Part shown: piece after piece, positions 34,051 to 43,168 of the stretch
Layout: the number at the start of each line of letters is the position of its first letter
Position numbering within the stretch: the stretch's first letter is position 1
DNA from: Streptomyces cellulosae
Lineage (GTDB): Bacteria > Actinomycetota > Actinomycetes > Streptomycetales > Streptomycetaceae
Length of the DNA stretch: 64,000 nucleotides
Reading direction: 5' to 3'
Assembly: GCA_014655195.1 (NCBI GenBank)
Contig: BNBH01000022.1
Coordinates: 71,035-135,034 of the forward strand
Translations under genes and position numbers: made by a program
Notes under the pieces: generated by a model
Databases searched by the model: none
Told to the model about the DNA's origin: nothing
The model's input: only the letters and a program-made list of their open reading frames with translations

Positions 34051-34851
34051 ATGGCCTTCGTCAATTGGTTCAAGCGCAACGTCGTCGTCATCGCGGGCCT
34101 GCTGACGCTCGCCTACCTGCTGCTGCCGAACGTCGTCGTCACGGTGTTCTCCTTCAACCGGCCGAAGGGGCGCTTCAACTACGAGTGGCAGCAGTTCTCC
34201 GCCGACGCCTGGAAGGACCCGTGCGGGGTCTCCGGACTGTGCGAGTCGCTCGGCCTCAGCCTGCAGCTCGCCTTCTGGGCCACGCTCGGCGCCACCCTCC
34301 TCGGCACGATGATCGCGTTCGCGCTGGTCCGCTACCGCTTCCGCGCCCGCGGCGCCGTCAACTCGCTGATCTTCCTGCCGATGGCGATGCCCGAGGTGGT
34401 GATGGCGGCCTCGCTGCTCACCCTGTTCCTCAACATGGGCGCCGAGCTGGGCTTCTGGACGATCCTCATCGCCCACATCATGTTCTGCCTCAGCTTCGTC
34501 GTCGTCGGGGTGAAGGCGCGCGTGATGTCGATGGACCCCCGGCTGGAACAGGCCGCGCAGGACCTCTACGCCGGACCGGTGCAGACGTTCCTGCGGGTCA
34601 CGCTGCCGATCGCCGCCCCCGGCATCGCGGCGGGCGCGCTGCTCGCCTTCGCCTTGTCCTTCGACGACTTCATCATCACCAACTTCAACGCCGGCTCGAC
34701 CGTCACCTTCCCGATGTTCGTGTGGGGCTCCGCGCAGCGCGGCACGCCCGTCCAGATCAACGTCATCGGCACGGCCATGTTCGTGGTCGCCGTGGCTCTG
34801 GTGCTGGTCTCCATGGCCGTCGGCAACCGCCGCAAGCGGCAGAAGGCATGA
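34051..34851 (+). CDS. potC: Polyamine ABC transporter permease PotC
   Basis: 266 residues, six membrane segments; EAA loop LEQAAQDLYAGPVQTFLRVTLPIAAPG and the PotC-typical SFDDFIITNF near the C-terminus. It starts on the base after the potB stop, so coupling is likely. Ends 37 bp before the PuuB-like gene. Confidence 0.92.
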   Translation: MAFVNWFKRNVVVIAGLLTLAYLLLPNVVVTVFSFNRPKGRFNYEWQQFSADAWKDPCGVSGLCESLGLSLQLAFWATLGATLLGTMIAFALVRYRFRARGAVNSLIFLPMAMPEVVMAASLLTLFLNMGAELGFWTILIAHIMFCLSFVVVGVKARVMSMDPRLEQAAQDLYAGPVQTFLRVTLPIAAPGIAAGALLAFALSFDDFIITNFNAGSTVTFPMFVWGSAQRGTPVQINVIGTAMFVVAVALVLVSMAVGNRRKRQKA

Positions 34852-34888
34852 CCCGCTGATCCACAGTCCGCAGTAGGGAGTTGAGATC

Positions 34889-36307
34889 ATGGCCCCGAGC
34901 GCCATGAGCCGTTGGACGCAGTCCCTCTCCGAGGCCCGGCCGGTCTCCTACTGGCTGGACGACCCCGGCCGCCCCGACCCCGAGCCGGCCCTCACCGACC
35001 GCACCACCTGCGACCTGCTCGTCGTGGGCGGCGGCTACAGCGGACTGTGGACCGCGCTGATCGCCAAGGAGCGCGACCCCTCGCGGGACGTCGTGCTCGT
35101 CGAGGGCCGCGAGGCGGGCTGGGCCGCCTCCGGCCGCAACGGCGGCTTCTGCGCCGCCTCCCTCACCCACGGCCTGTCCAACGGCCTCGCCCGCTGGCCC
35201 GGCGAGATCCACGCACTGGAGCGGCTGGGCGCCCGCAACCTCGACGCCATCGAGGAGACGGTCGCCCGCCACTCCATCGACTGCGACTTCGAGCGCACCG
35301 GCGAGATCGACGTCGCCACCGAGCCGTACCAGGCGGAGGAACTGCGCGCCTGGTACGACGAGATCAGCGCCCGAGGTCTCGCCGAGGGCATCGAGTACCT
35401 GGACGCCGACGCGGTCCGCGAGCAGGTCGACTCGCCCACCTTCCTCGCCGGGCTGTACGACCGCCGGGGCGTGGCCATGCTCAACCCGGCCCGCCTCGCC
35501 TGGGGCCTGAAGCGGGCCTGCCTCGACCTCGGGGTGCGCGTGTACGAGCACACGCCCGCGCTCACCCTCAGGCGGTACGGCGCCGGCATGTCCGTCCGCA
35601 CCCCGTACGGCGCCGTCCGCGCCCGCCGGGTCGCGCTCGGCACCAACGTCTTCCCCAGCCTGGTCCGCCGGGTCCGCCCCTACACCGTCCCGGTCTACGA
35701 CTACGCCCTGATGACCGAGCCGCTCACCGAGGAGCAGCTCGACTCCATCGGCTGGAAGAACCGCCAGGGGCTCGGCGACAGCGCCAACCAGTTCCACTAC
35801 TTCCGGCTCTCCGCCGACAACCGCGTCCTGTGGGGCGGCTACGACGCGGTCTATCCGTACGGCGGCCGGGTGCGCGCCGAGTACGACGACCGGCCGGAGA
35901 CGTACGCCAGGCTCGCGGGCCACTTCTTCTCCTGCTTCCCGCAGCTGGAGGGGGTGCGCTTCACCCACGCCTGGGGCGGCGCGATCGACACCTGCTCCCG
36001 CTTCTCGGCGTTCTTCGGCACCGCCCACACGGGCCGGGTGGCGTACGCGGCCGGCTACACCGGGCTCGGGGTGGGCGCGACGCGGTTCGGCGCGGAGGTG
36101 ATGCTGGACCTGCTGGCGGGGGAGCGGACCGAGCGCACGGAGCTGGAGATGGTGCGCAGCAAGCCGCTGCCGTTCCCGCCGGAGCCGTTCGCCTGGACCG
36201 GCATCGCCCTCACCAAGTGGTCGCTGGCCAGGGCGGACGCGCACCAGGGCCGGCGGAACCTGTGGCTGCGGACGATGGACCGGCTGGGGCTGGGCTTCGA
36301 CAGCTGA
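34889..36307 (+). CDS. FAD-dependent oxidoreductase, gamma-glutamylputrescine oxidase-like
   Basis: 472-residue DAO-family flavoprotein. The FAD dinucleotide motif is DLLVVGGGYSGLWTALIAKE; AGWAASGRNGGFCAAS and the C-terminal AGYTGLGVGATRFGAEVMLDLL are typical of PuuB-like and glycine-oxidase-like enzymes. Expected reaction: oxidation of (gamma-glutamyl)putrescine to the aldehyde with H2O2 release. It closes the ALDH-potDABC run, so an imported polyamine is the likely substrate. A gamma-glutamylputrescine synthetase gene is not in the window, so whether the substrate is glutamylated is open. GGGAG precedes ATG 34889. Confidence 0.82.
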   Translation: MAPSAMSRWTQSLSEARPVSYWLDDPGRPDPEPALTDRTTCDLLVVGGGYSGLWTALIAKERDPSRDVVLVEGREAGWAASGRNGGFCAASLTHGLSNGLARWPGEIHALERLGARNLDAIEETVARHSIDCDFERTGEIDVATEPYQAEELRAWYDEISARGLAEGIEYLDADAVREQVDSPTFLAGLYDRRGVAMLNPARLAWGLKRACLDLGVRVYEHTPALTLRRYGAGMSVRTPYGAVRARRVALGTNVFPSLVRRVRPYTVPVYDYALMTEPLTEEQLDSIGWKNRQGLGDSANQFHYFRLSADNRVLWGGYDAVYPYGGRVRAEYDDRPETYARLAGHFFSCFPQLEGVRFTHAWGGAIDTCSRFSAFFGTAHTGRVAYAAGYTGLGVGATRFGAEVMLDLLAGERTERTELEMVRSKPLPFPPEPFAWTGIALTKWSLARADAHQGRRNLWLRTMDRLGLGFDS

Positions 36308-36365
36308 GTCTCTCCGGGACCGGGCAGGGGTGAGCAGGGGGCGTGCGGGGTCGCTGCGTGAGGTC

Positions 36366-36394
36366 TTGACAACCCAATTGGTCTGGACCAAATT
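36366..36394 (+). promoter_or_regulatory. Promoter and DasR-type operator (dre) of the chitinase gene
   Basis: TTGACA at 36366-36371, 17-bp spacer, CAAATT at 36389-36394. Within it lies ATTGGTCTGGACCAAA (36377-36392), a near-match to the dre consensus ACTGGTCTAGACCAGT and to the 12-bp repeats known from Streptomyces chitinase promoters. GlcNAc-responsive repression by DasR is therefore expected. Confidence 0.8.
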
Positions 36395-36438
36395 GAGCGC
36401 GCTCCACCCCTCCAAATCCCCCCTGCCCGGAGGCCCTT

Positions 36439-38253
36439 GTGGACCGCGCCAGACCCCACGCCCCCCGCCCCCTCGCCGTGCTGCTCACCGCCACCGCCGT
36501 CGCCGCGGCCGGCGTCACCGCCCTGACGCCGGACGCCCGCGCGGCCGACGCCGACCTCGTCCGCAACGGCGGCTTCGAGGCCGGCCTCGACGGCTGGAGC
36601 TGTCCGGCCGGCGCCACCGTCACCTCGCCCGTCCGCACCGGCGCGTCCGCCCTGAAAGCCACACCGGCCGGGTCGGACAACGCCCGCTGCGCGCAGACGG
36701 TCACCGTGAAGCCGGACTCCGCCTACACCCTGTCCGGTCACGTCCGCGGCGCCTACGTCTACCTGGGCGCGAGCGGAACCGGCACCACGGACGTCTCCAC
36801 CTGGACCCAGTCCGCCCCCGACTGGCAGAAGCTCACGACCACCTTCCGCACCGGCCCCTCCACCACCAGCGTCACGATCTACACCCACGGCTGGTACGGC
36901 ACCGGCGCCTACCACGCCGACGACATCACCCTCGTCGGCCCCGGCGGCGAGACCGGGCAGCCGCCCGCCCCGCCGACCGGCCTCACCGCGTCCGGGACGA
37001 CCTCCACCAGCGTCTCCCTGTCCTGGTCACCGGCCGCGGACGCCACCTCGTACGCCGATTTCCGTGACGGCACGCGGATCCGCACCGTCACCGGCACCTC
37101 CACCACCGTCACCGGCCTGTCCCCGTCGACGGCGTACGCCTTCCAGGTGTCCGCCCTCAACGACGCGGGGGAGTCGGCCCGTTCGGCCACCGTCACCGCG
37201 ACCACCTCGGCGCCCGGCTCCGGCGGCGGCGACTCCGGCCTCCCGGCCCACGCCCTGGTCGGCTACCTGCACGCGAGCTTCGCCAACGGCTCCGGCTACA
37301 CGCGCCTCGCCGACGTGCCCGACAGCTGGGACGTCATCGACCTGGCCTTCGGCGAACCCACTTCCGTCACCTCCGGCGACATCCGCTTCGAGCGCTGCCC
37401 GGCCACGGAGTGCCCCGGCGTGGAGAGCGACGCCGAGTTCAAGGCGGCGGTCAAGGCCAAGCAGGCGGCGGGCAAGAAGGTGCTGATCTCCATCGGCGGC
37501 CAGAACGGCCAGGTGCGGCTCACCACGACGGCCGCCCGCGACACCTTCGTCAGCTCCGTCTCGCGCATCATCGACGAGTACGGACTCGACGGCCTCGACA
37601 TCGACTTCGAGGGCCACTCCCTCTCCCTGGACACCGGCGACACCGACTTCAGGAACCCGAAGACCCCGGTCGTCGTCAACCTGATCTCCGCCCTGAGGAC
37701 GCTGAAGGCCCGCTACGGCGACGACTTCGTCCTCACCATGGCCCCGGAGACCTTCTTCGTCCAGCTCGGCCACCAGTACTACGGCAGCGGCCCCTGGGGC
37801 GGCCAGGACCCGCGCGCGGGCGCCTACCTCCCGGTCATCCACGCCCTGCGGGACGACCTCACCCTGCTGCACGTCCAGGACTACAACTCCGGCCCGGTCA
37901 TGGGCCTGGACGGCCGGTACCACTCCATGGGCGGCGCCGACTTCCACATCGCCATGACCGACATGCTGCTCACCGGCTTCCCGGTCGCCGGCGACGCGAA
38001 CAACGTCTTCCCGCCCCTGCGCCCCGGCCAGGTCGCCATCGGCATGCCCGCCACGGTCAACGCCGGCAACGGCCACGTGCCCCCGGCGGAGGTCGTCAAG
38101 ACCCTCAACTGCCTGACGAAGAAGACCGACTGCGGCTCCTACACGACCCACGGCACCTGGCCGTCCCTGCGCGGCCTGATGACCTGGTCGATCAACTGGG
38201 ACCGCTTCGGCGGCTGGGAGTTCCGGCGGACGTTCGACGGCTACTTCGGCTGA
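36439..38253 (+). CDS. Secreted GH18 chitinase with CBM and fibronectin III domains
   Basis: 604 residues from GTG 36439. Order: signal peptide about 1-35 (ending DARAADA), carbohydrate-binding module about 38-168 (LVRNGGFEAGLDGWS, TIYTHGWYGTGAYHADDITLVGP), fibronectin III about 175-257 (PPTGLTASGTTSTSVSLSWSPAA), and GH18 domain from 269 (HALVGYLHASF). The catalytic motif DGLDIDFE is at 384-391, E391 the acid. Substrate chitin; location extracellular. A DasR-type operator lies 45 bases upstream. The fibronectin domain lacks two residues around SYADFRDGT compared with the usual VYRDGT. Its 3' end overlaps the convergent PAP2 gene by 62 bases. Confidence 0.93.
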   Translation: MDRARPHAPRPLAVLLTATAVAAAGVTALTPDARAADADLVRNGGFEAGLDGWSCPAGATVTSPVRTGASALKATPAGSDNARCAQTVTVKPDSAYTLSGHVRGAYVYLGASGTGTTDVSTWTQSAPDWQKLTTTFRTGPSTTSVTIYTHGWYGTGAYHADDITLVGPGGETGQPPAPPTGLTASGTTSTSVSLSWSPAADATSYADFRDGTRIRTVTGTSTTVTGLSPSTAYAFQVSALNDAGESARSATVTATTSAPGSGGGDSGLPAHALVGYLHASFANGSGYTRLADVPDSWDVIDLAFGEPTSVTSGDIRFERCPATECPGVESDAEFKAAVKAKQAAGKKVLISIGGQNGQVRLTTTAARDTFVSSVSRIIDEYGLDGLDIDFEGHSLSLDTGDTDFRNPKTPVVVNLISALRTLKARYGDDFVLTMAPETFFVQLGHQYYGSGPWGGQDPRAGAYLPVIHALRDDLTLLHVQDYNSGPVMGLDGRYHSMGGADFHIAMTDMLLTGFPVAGDANNVFPPLRPGQVAIGMPATVNAGNGHVPPAEVVKTLNCLTKKTDCGSYTTHGTWPSLRGLMTWSINWDRFGGWEFRRTFDGYFG

Positions 38254-38827
38254 CGAGCGCCACACCGGTCAGCAGCATCGCGCCGAGGCACCAGCTCCCC
38301 GCCACGTCCAGCGGCCAGTGGTAGCCCCGGCGCACCAGCCCGTACGACGCGCCCAGGACCAGCAGGGCGCACAGCGCGACCAGGCCCCGGCGCACGGCCG
38401 GTGACCCGAGCAACGGGAGGAGCAGCAGGGTCGCCGTGCCGTACGCGACCATCGCCGTGGCCGTGTGGCCGGAGGGGAAGTAACCGGTCGCCGGGGGCAC
38501 GGCGGGGGTGCCGGGGCGGTCGGTCCAGGCCTTCAGCGGGGCGACCAGCACGGGGACCAGGACCATGGCCGCCGCGCCGGCCGCGGGCGGCAGCCACCAG
38601 CGGTCCATACCTGTGGCGCGCAGCCGCCACGCCGTCACCGCCAGCGCGAGGGCCAGGACGGGCACGGCGACCTCGACGTTGCCGAGGTCGGAGAGGAGTT
38701 CGGAGGGCCGGTCGGGGTGGACCAGCGCGTCACTCAGACGCTCGTCGAGGCCGAGGAGCGGGCCGTCGGCGAGGACCTGCCAGATGATCAGGGCGAAGAG
38801 GACGAGCGGCACGACCAGCAGCAGCAT
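38192..38827 (-). CDS. PAP2-superfamily membrane phosphatase
   Basis: 211 residues from ATG 38827 (GAGG nine bases upstream); a GTG at 38878 would add 17 residues but has no ribosome site. About six membrane helices. Phosphatase motifs: KAWTDRPGTP (KxxxxxxRP-like), YFPSGHTATAMV (PSGH) and YGLVRRGYHWPLDVAG (SRxxxxxHxxxD-like, with R and H/D retained). Likely substrates are lipid phosphates or undecaprenyl diphosphate. Its last 21 codons lie inside the 3' end of the chitinase gene on the opposite strand. Confidence 0.85.
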   Translation of the reverse strand: MLLLVVPLVLFALIIWQVLADGPLLGLDERLSDALVHPDRPSELLSDLGNVEVAVPVLALALAVTAWRLRATGMDRWWLPPAAGAAAMVLVPVLVAPLKAWTDRPGTPAVPPATGYFPSGHTATAMVAYGTATLLLLPLLGSPAVRRGLVALCALLVLGASYGLVRRGYHWPLDVAGSWCLGAMLLTGVALVSRSSRRTSAGTPSRRSGPS

Positions 38828-39302
38828 GCGGGACAGCCTCGCAGGCGGAAGGGGGCGGACACACCGGAGGGCCGGCACAAAGGGGGGGTGTGCGCCGGCC
38901 CTCCGGGGAACGGCTTGCCGTGTCTGGTGCCCGGACGGCCGTCCGGATCGGAACGTCGCGCGCCCCGGGGGGTCTGGGGCGGGCGACCGTCCGATCGTGA
39001 GGAGACCCGGGACCCGCAGGCCCCGGTTGTGTGCGCGAGGGCACGACCAGGTCGAAGCTGGGGAGGCCCCGGCCTGAACCGCCCACAGTTCCCTGCGGGC
39101 GGGGTGTATCTCTCATCCGGGTAGAAACCTACGGCAGGGGGTCGCCCGGCGACAGGGCACACGGGCACCTGTCATCCACCTCGCACACGTTCTTCACACG
39201 CTCTGCCGCTGTCCGGATCCGGCCGGCCGGGGCAGGGGGTCCTGGGCGGCCCACCTGCCCCGATGCGGGATCCGACACGGCGTCAGTCCGGAACGGGCCG
39301 CG
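38828..39302. other. 475-bp gene-free region with inverted repeats
   Basis: No convincing coding sequence on either strand. It holds a 13-bp perfect stem CCGGAGGGCCGGC / GCCGGCCCTCCGG (38864-38876 / 38894-38906) in the leader of the PAP2 gene, and a perfect 16-bp palindrome CCGGACGGCCGTCCGG (38931-38946). The rest down to gabT shows nothing I can name. Confidence 0.6.
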
Positions 39303-40637
39303 TCAGATGCGGGTGAAGGCCTGCTCGATGATGTCGAGGCCCTCGTTCAGCAGGTCCTCGCCGATGACCAGCGGCGGCAGGAACCGCAGCACGTTGCCGT
39401 AGGTGCCACAGGTCAGGACCAGCAGGCCCTCCTGGTGGCAGGCCTTGGCCAGCGCGGCCGTCGCCTCCGGGTTCGGCTCCTTGGTGGCGCGGTCCTTGAC
39501 CAGCTCGATCGCGATCATCGCGCCGCGGCCGCGGACGTCGCCGATGATGTCGAACTTCTCGGCCATGGCGGTCAGGCGGCCCTTCATGACCTCCTCGATC
39601 CGCTTGGCGCGGGCGTTGAGGTCCAGCTCCTTCATCGTCTCGATGGCGCCGAGCGCACCCGCGCAGGCCACCGGGTTGCCGCCGTAGGTGCCGCCCAGGC
39701 CGCCGGAGTGCGCGGCGTCCATGATCTCGGCGCGGCCGGTGACCGCGGCCAGCGGCAGACCGCCCGCGATGCCCTTCGCCGTGGTGATCAGGTCGGGGAC
39801 GATGCCCTCGTCCTCGCAGGCGAACCACTGGCCGGTGCGGCAGAAGCCGGACTGGATCTCGTCGGCGACGAAGACGATGCCGTTGTCCTGGGCGAACGTG
39901 CTGATGGCGGGCAGGAAGCCCTTGGCGGGCTCGATGAAGCCGCCCTCGCCGAGCACCGGCTCGATGATGATCGCGGCGATGTTCTCGGCGCCGACCTGCT
40001 TGGACATCTGGTCGATGGCCTGCGCGGCGGCCTCCGGGCCCGCGTTCTCCGGCCCGGTCGGCCAGCGGTAGCCGTAGGCGACCGGCACGCGGTACACCTC
40101 GGGCGCGAACGGACCGAAGCCGTGCTTGTACGGCATGTTCTTCGCGGTCAGCGCCATCGTGAGGTTGGTGCGGCCGTGGTAGCCGTGGTCGAACACGACG
40201 ACCGCCTGGCGCCTGGTGTACGCGCGGGCGATCTTCACGGCGTTCTCGACGGCCTCGGCGCCGGAGTTGAACAGCGCGGACTTCTTCGCGTGGTCGCCCG
40301 GCGTCAGCTCGGCGAGCGCCTCGGCGACGGCCACGTAGCCCTCGTACGGCGTCACCATGAAACAGGTGTGGGTGAAGTCGGCGAGCTGTGCGGAGGCGCG
40401 GCGGACGACGGCCTCGGCGGACGCGCCGACGGACGTCACGGCGATGCCGGAGCCGAAGTCGATCAGACGGTTGCCGTCGACGTCCTCGATGATGCCGCCG
40501 CCGGCCCGCGCGGTGAACACGGGCAGCACGGAGCCCACGCCCTGCGCGACCGCGGCGGTGCGGCGGGCCTGCAGTTCCTGCGACTTCGGGCCGGGGATGG
40601 CGGTGACGACGCGGCGCTCCTGCGGAAGTGCGGTCAT
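39303..40637 (-). CDS. gabT: 4-aminobutyrate--2-oxoglutarate transaminase
   Basis: 444-residue class III PLP aminotransferase, GABA + 2-oxoglutarate to succinate semialdehyde + glutamate. Motifs: IIEDVDGNRLIDFGSGIAVTSVG, FNSGAEAVENAVKIARAYT, VFDHGYHGRTNLTMALTAK, IIIEPVLGEGGFIEPAKGFL, VFVADEIQSGFCRTGQWFA and PLP lysine in TTAKGIAGGLPLAAV. ATG 40637 has CCAGGAG upstream. Divergent from the ATPase-PucR block; with the aldehyde dehydrogenase at 45243 it would complete GABA breakdown. Confidence 0.92.
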   Translation of the reverse strand: MTALPQERRVVTAIPGPKSQELQARRTAAVAQGVGSVLPVFTARAGGGIIEDVDGNRLIDFGSGIAVTSVGASAEAVVRRASAQLADFTHTCFMVTPYEGYVAVAEALAELTPGDHAKKSALFNSGAEAVENAVKIARAYTRRQAVVVFDHGYHGRTNLTMALTAKNMPYKHGFGPFAPEVYRVPVAYGYRWPTGPENAGPEAAAQAIDQMSKQVGAENIAAIIIEPVLGEGGFIEPAKGFLPAISTFAQDNGIVFVADEIQSGFCRTGQWFACEDEGIVPDLITTAKGIAGGLPLAAVTGRAEIMDAAHSGGLGGTYGGNPVACAGALGAIETMKELDLNARAKRIEEVMKGRLTAMAEKFDIIGDVRGRGAMIAIELVKDRATKEPNPEATAALAKACHQEGLLVLTCGTYGNVLRFLPPLVIGEDLLNEGLDIIEQAFTRI

Positions 40638-40914
40638 GCGGGGCTCCTGGGGGGTGTGACGGACGCTCGATGCTTCTTTTCTCGCAGGCTAGGGCGGGGG
40701 GAGAAGGCTGGGCATGCTCCATGTGGGCGTTGTCCGGGGGTCCGGGTTGTCCGTGATGGACATACCCGCCGGACGGCGGCCGTGCCGACGCGGCGCGGCG
40801 GTGGGTTCCGGCCGGACGCGGACCCCGGCCGTGCCATCGGTGGACCGGGCCTGTCGGGGCGTTAGATTGACGTGTCTGTAGGCGTACGAGGCGGCTGCTC
40901 AGGGGGCAGGGGCG
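40638..40914. promoter_or_regulatory. Divergent control region, gabT / ATPase gene
   Basis: 277 bases. TGTCC-GTGAT-GGACA at 40748-40762 is a perfect spaced palindrome and candidate operator; TTGTCC also occurs just before it. For the rightward gene, TAGATT at 40863-40868 with TGGACC at 40841-40846 (16-bp spacer) is a possible promoter. Confidence 0.4.
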
Positions 40915-43035
40915 ATGGACAGCGAGGGTACCCAGGACGCGCGGGGCACACAGGCAGGACCCGTGCCGCGCCCGGCGGGACCACCTCAGGTACCGGCGGC
41001 GCCACCGCGCCCCGCGCACGCGCCGGGGACGCCGCCGCCCCCGGACGGCTCCGCGTTCCTCGCCTGGCTGCGCACCGCGCGCCCGGAGACGCTCCCCGGC
41101 ATCTGGCGGTTCGGCCACCGGCCCCGCCCCGAGGAGGAGCCGGAGCGCATTCCCGGCCGCCAGCTGTTCAGCGGCGCGCTGATCGCCTTCCTCGTCGGCT
41201 GGCTGATCTGGTCGCTGCTGTGGAACGGCTACCTGGGCGGCTGGTGGCTGCTGCCGCTGTACGCGATGATCCCCGACTCCTGGGCCGAGCCGCACAGCTT
41301 CGCCTCCGTCGTGGTCGTCTACGCCTACTACGTGCTCGTCGCCGGGGTCATCATGGTCGGCGTGGGCCGGCTCGGCCGCTGGAGCGAGATCTGGCGCCGC
41401 TACGGTCCGCCCGCCTGGCGCCCCACCCCCCGCGAGGGGCCCCCGCCCGCCCCCGAGGAGGACCCGGCCGCCTGGCCCGCGCTGCGCGCCGCCGGCGCCG
41501 TGGACGCCGCCGAGCGGCTGGCCTCCGACGCCCGCGCCGGGCTGATGCGGGACGTCGACCACGCCCGGATCGCCCGCGCCTGGCAGGGCGTGCGCACCGG
41601 CCGGCACAGCCTCGCCACCTTCACCGGGGCCGTGCTCAAGGACGGCGCCGCCGCCTGCCCACACCCCTCCGGCGCCCGCGACCTGCCCGTCCGGCAGGCC
41701 CGCCACGACCTGCTCACCGGCCAGGTGCGGCTCGGCACCACCGCCGACGACCCGCGCAACCCCTACGCCTACCGGGGCGCCGGCCTCGCCCTCGGCACCG
41801 ACCTGCTCGGCACCTCCATGCTGGTGGTCGGTCCCGCCGGGTCCGGAAAGACCGGCGGTGTGGTCCGGCCGGTCGCCGAGTCGCTGTGCCTCCAGGCGCT
41901 CGCCGGGCGGACCGCCGTGGTGGTGGTCGGCGCGGCCGGCGCGGGCCTCGGCCCGTCCGACGCCTACGACGTCGTCATCCGCATCGGCAGCCCCGACTCC
42001 GTCTACGACCTCGACCTGTACGGCGGCACCGCCGACCCCGACGAGGCCGCCGCCGTGCTCGCCGAGGCGCTCGTCGGTGACCTCGCGGACCCGCACCCCG
42101 GCAGCGACACCCGACGCTCCACCACCGTCCTCGCCCAGCTTCTCGGACCGTTCCGCGCGGTGCACGGCCGCTTCCCCTCGGTGCCGGAGCTGCGGCAGCT
42201 CCTCGACGGCGCCCCCGCGCCCCTGGCCGCCCTGCGCCAGGGACTCCAGGAGGCGGGCCAGGAGTCGCTGCTGCGCGAACTCGACGCGCGGGAACGGCAG
42301 ATGGGCCACCCCGGCGACGTCGGCGGCATCCTCGCCGACCGGGTGGCGCTGCTGGACCGGCCCGCCTTCGCCGGGTTCTTCGACACCTCCGGCGAGTCCC
42401 GGCCGTTCACCCTCAAGGCGCTCGACCACCCCGTCCGGGTCCGCGTGGACCTGCCCGAGCGGGGCCACGCCGACGCCTCGCGGATGCTGGCGCGGCTGGT
42501 CCTCGCCCAGTTCACCGCGAGCGTCACGGTGCGTGAGGACCGCTCCCTGTTCGCCTGCCTGGTGCTGGACGACGCCACCGGTGTGGTCACCCCCGAGGCC
42601 GTGCGCGGCATCCAGCGGCTGCGGTCCGCCAACGCGGGCGTGCTGCTCACCCTGCGCACCCTGGACGACGTGCCCCGGCAGCTGCGCGGGCCGCTGCTCG
42701 GCGCCACCGGCTGCCGGATGGCGCTGTCCGGGGTGACCCCCTGGGACGGGCAGGACTTCGCCGAGGTGTGGGGCAAGGAGTGGACCGAGGCGCGGGACGT
42801 CACCGACCGGCAGATCATCGCCGAGAGCCCGGCCGGCAAGGCCGTGCACGCGCTGCGGCGGGCCATCACCGGCAAGGCGCCCACCGCGCGGGCGGTCACC
42901 GTCCGCCAGGTCGAGCGGGAGCGCTGGTCCGCGTCCGAGCTGGCGCACGCGGTGCCCGCGGGCCACGCGGTGCTGTCGCTGACCACCGTGAAGGGGGAGC
43001 ACGCGCCTCCGCTCCTGGTGGACCTGCGGGAGTGA
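40915..43035 (+). CDS. Membrane-anchored P-loop ATPase resembling conjugative coupling proteins
   Basis: 706 residues. A Pro-rich cytoplasmic N-terminus (1-80) precedes two membrane helices (about 86-104, 128-150). Walker A is GPAGSGKT at 306-313. A degenerate Walker B-like strand, LFACLVLDDATG, lies near 546-556 and is followed by RSANAGVLLTLRTLDDVPRQLRG, the position and style of the TraD/VirD4 C-terminal half. No relaxase, mating-pair gene or integrase is nearby, so a chromosomal housekeeping role is likelier than conjugation. Unknown function; ATG 40915 follows AGGGGGCAGGGG. Confidence 0.75.
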   Translation: MDSEGTQDARGTQAGPVPRPAGPPQVPAAPPRPAHAPGTPPPPDGSAFLAWLRTARPETLPGIWRFGHRPRPEEEPERIPGRQLFSGALIAFLVGWLIWSLLWNGYLGGWWLLPLYAMIPDSWAEPHSFASVVVVYAYYVLVAGVIMVGVGRLGRWSEIWRRYGPPAWRPTPREGPPPAPEEDPAAWPALRAAGAVDAAERLASDARAGLMRDVDHARIARAWQGVRTGRHSLATFTGAVLKDGAAACPHPSGARDLPVRQARHDLLTGQVRLGTTADDPRNPYAYRGAGLALGTDLLGTSMLVVGPAGSGKTGGVVRPVAESLCLQALAGRTAVVVVGAAGAGLGPSDAYDVVIRIGSPDSVYDLDLYGGTADPDEAAAVLAEALVGDLADPHPGSDTRRSTTVLAQLLGPFRAVHGRFPSVPELRQLLDGAPAPLAALRQGLQEAGQESLLRELDARERQMGHPGDVGGILADRVALLDRPAFAGFFDTSGESRPFTLKALDHPVRVRVDLPERGHADASRMLARLVLAQFTASVTVREDRSLFACLVLDDATGVVTPEAVRGIQRLRSANAGVLLTLRTLDDVPRQLRGPLLGATGCRMALSGVTPWDGQDFAEVWGKEWTEARDVTDRQIIAESPAGKAVHALRRAITGKAPTARAVTVRQVERERWSASELAHAVPAGHAVLSLTTVKGEHAPPLLVDLRE

Positions 43036-43168
43036 GCGGGCGTGGCCGCCGGGGACCGTACGGTGAGGCAGAATCGACACAGGTCGTTCATACGAGACGG
43101 CCAAAAGATCACCGTTCTTGCACACCGACACCGACCCCCGACCGCCGAACCGAAGGCTCACCGCCCCG

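Noticed and set aside
40915..43035. Integrated conjugative element, suggested by the coupling-protein-like ATPase
   Set aside because: No integrase, relaxase, replication or attachment-site features nearby, and GC and codon use match the surroundings.
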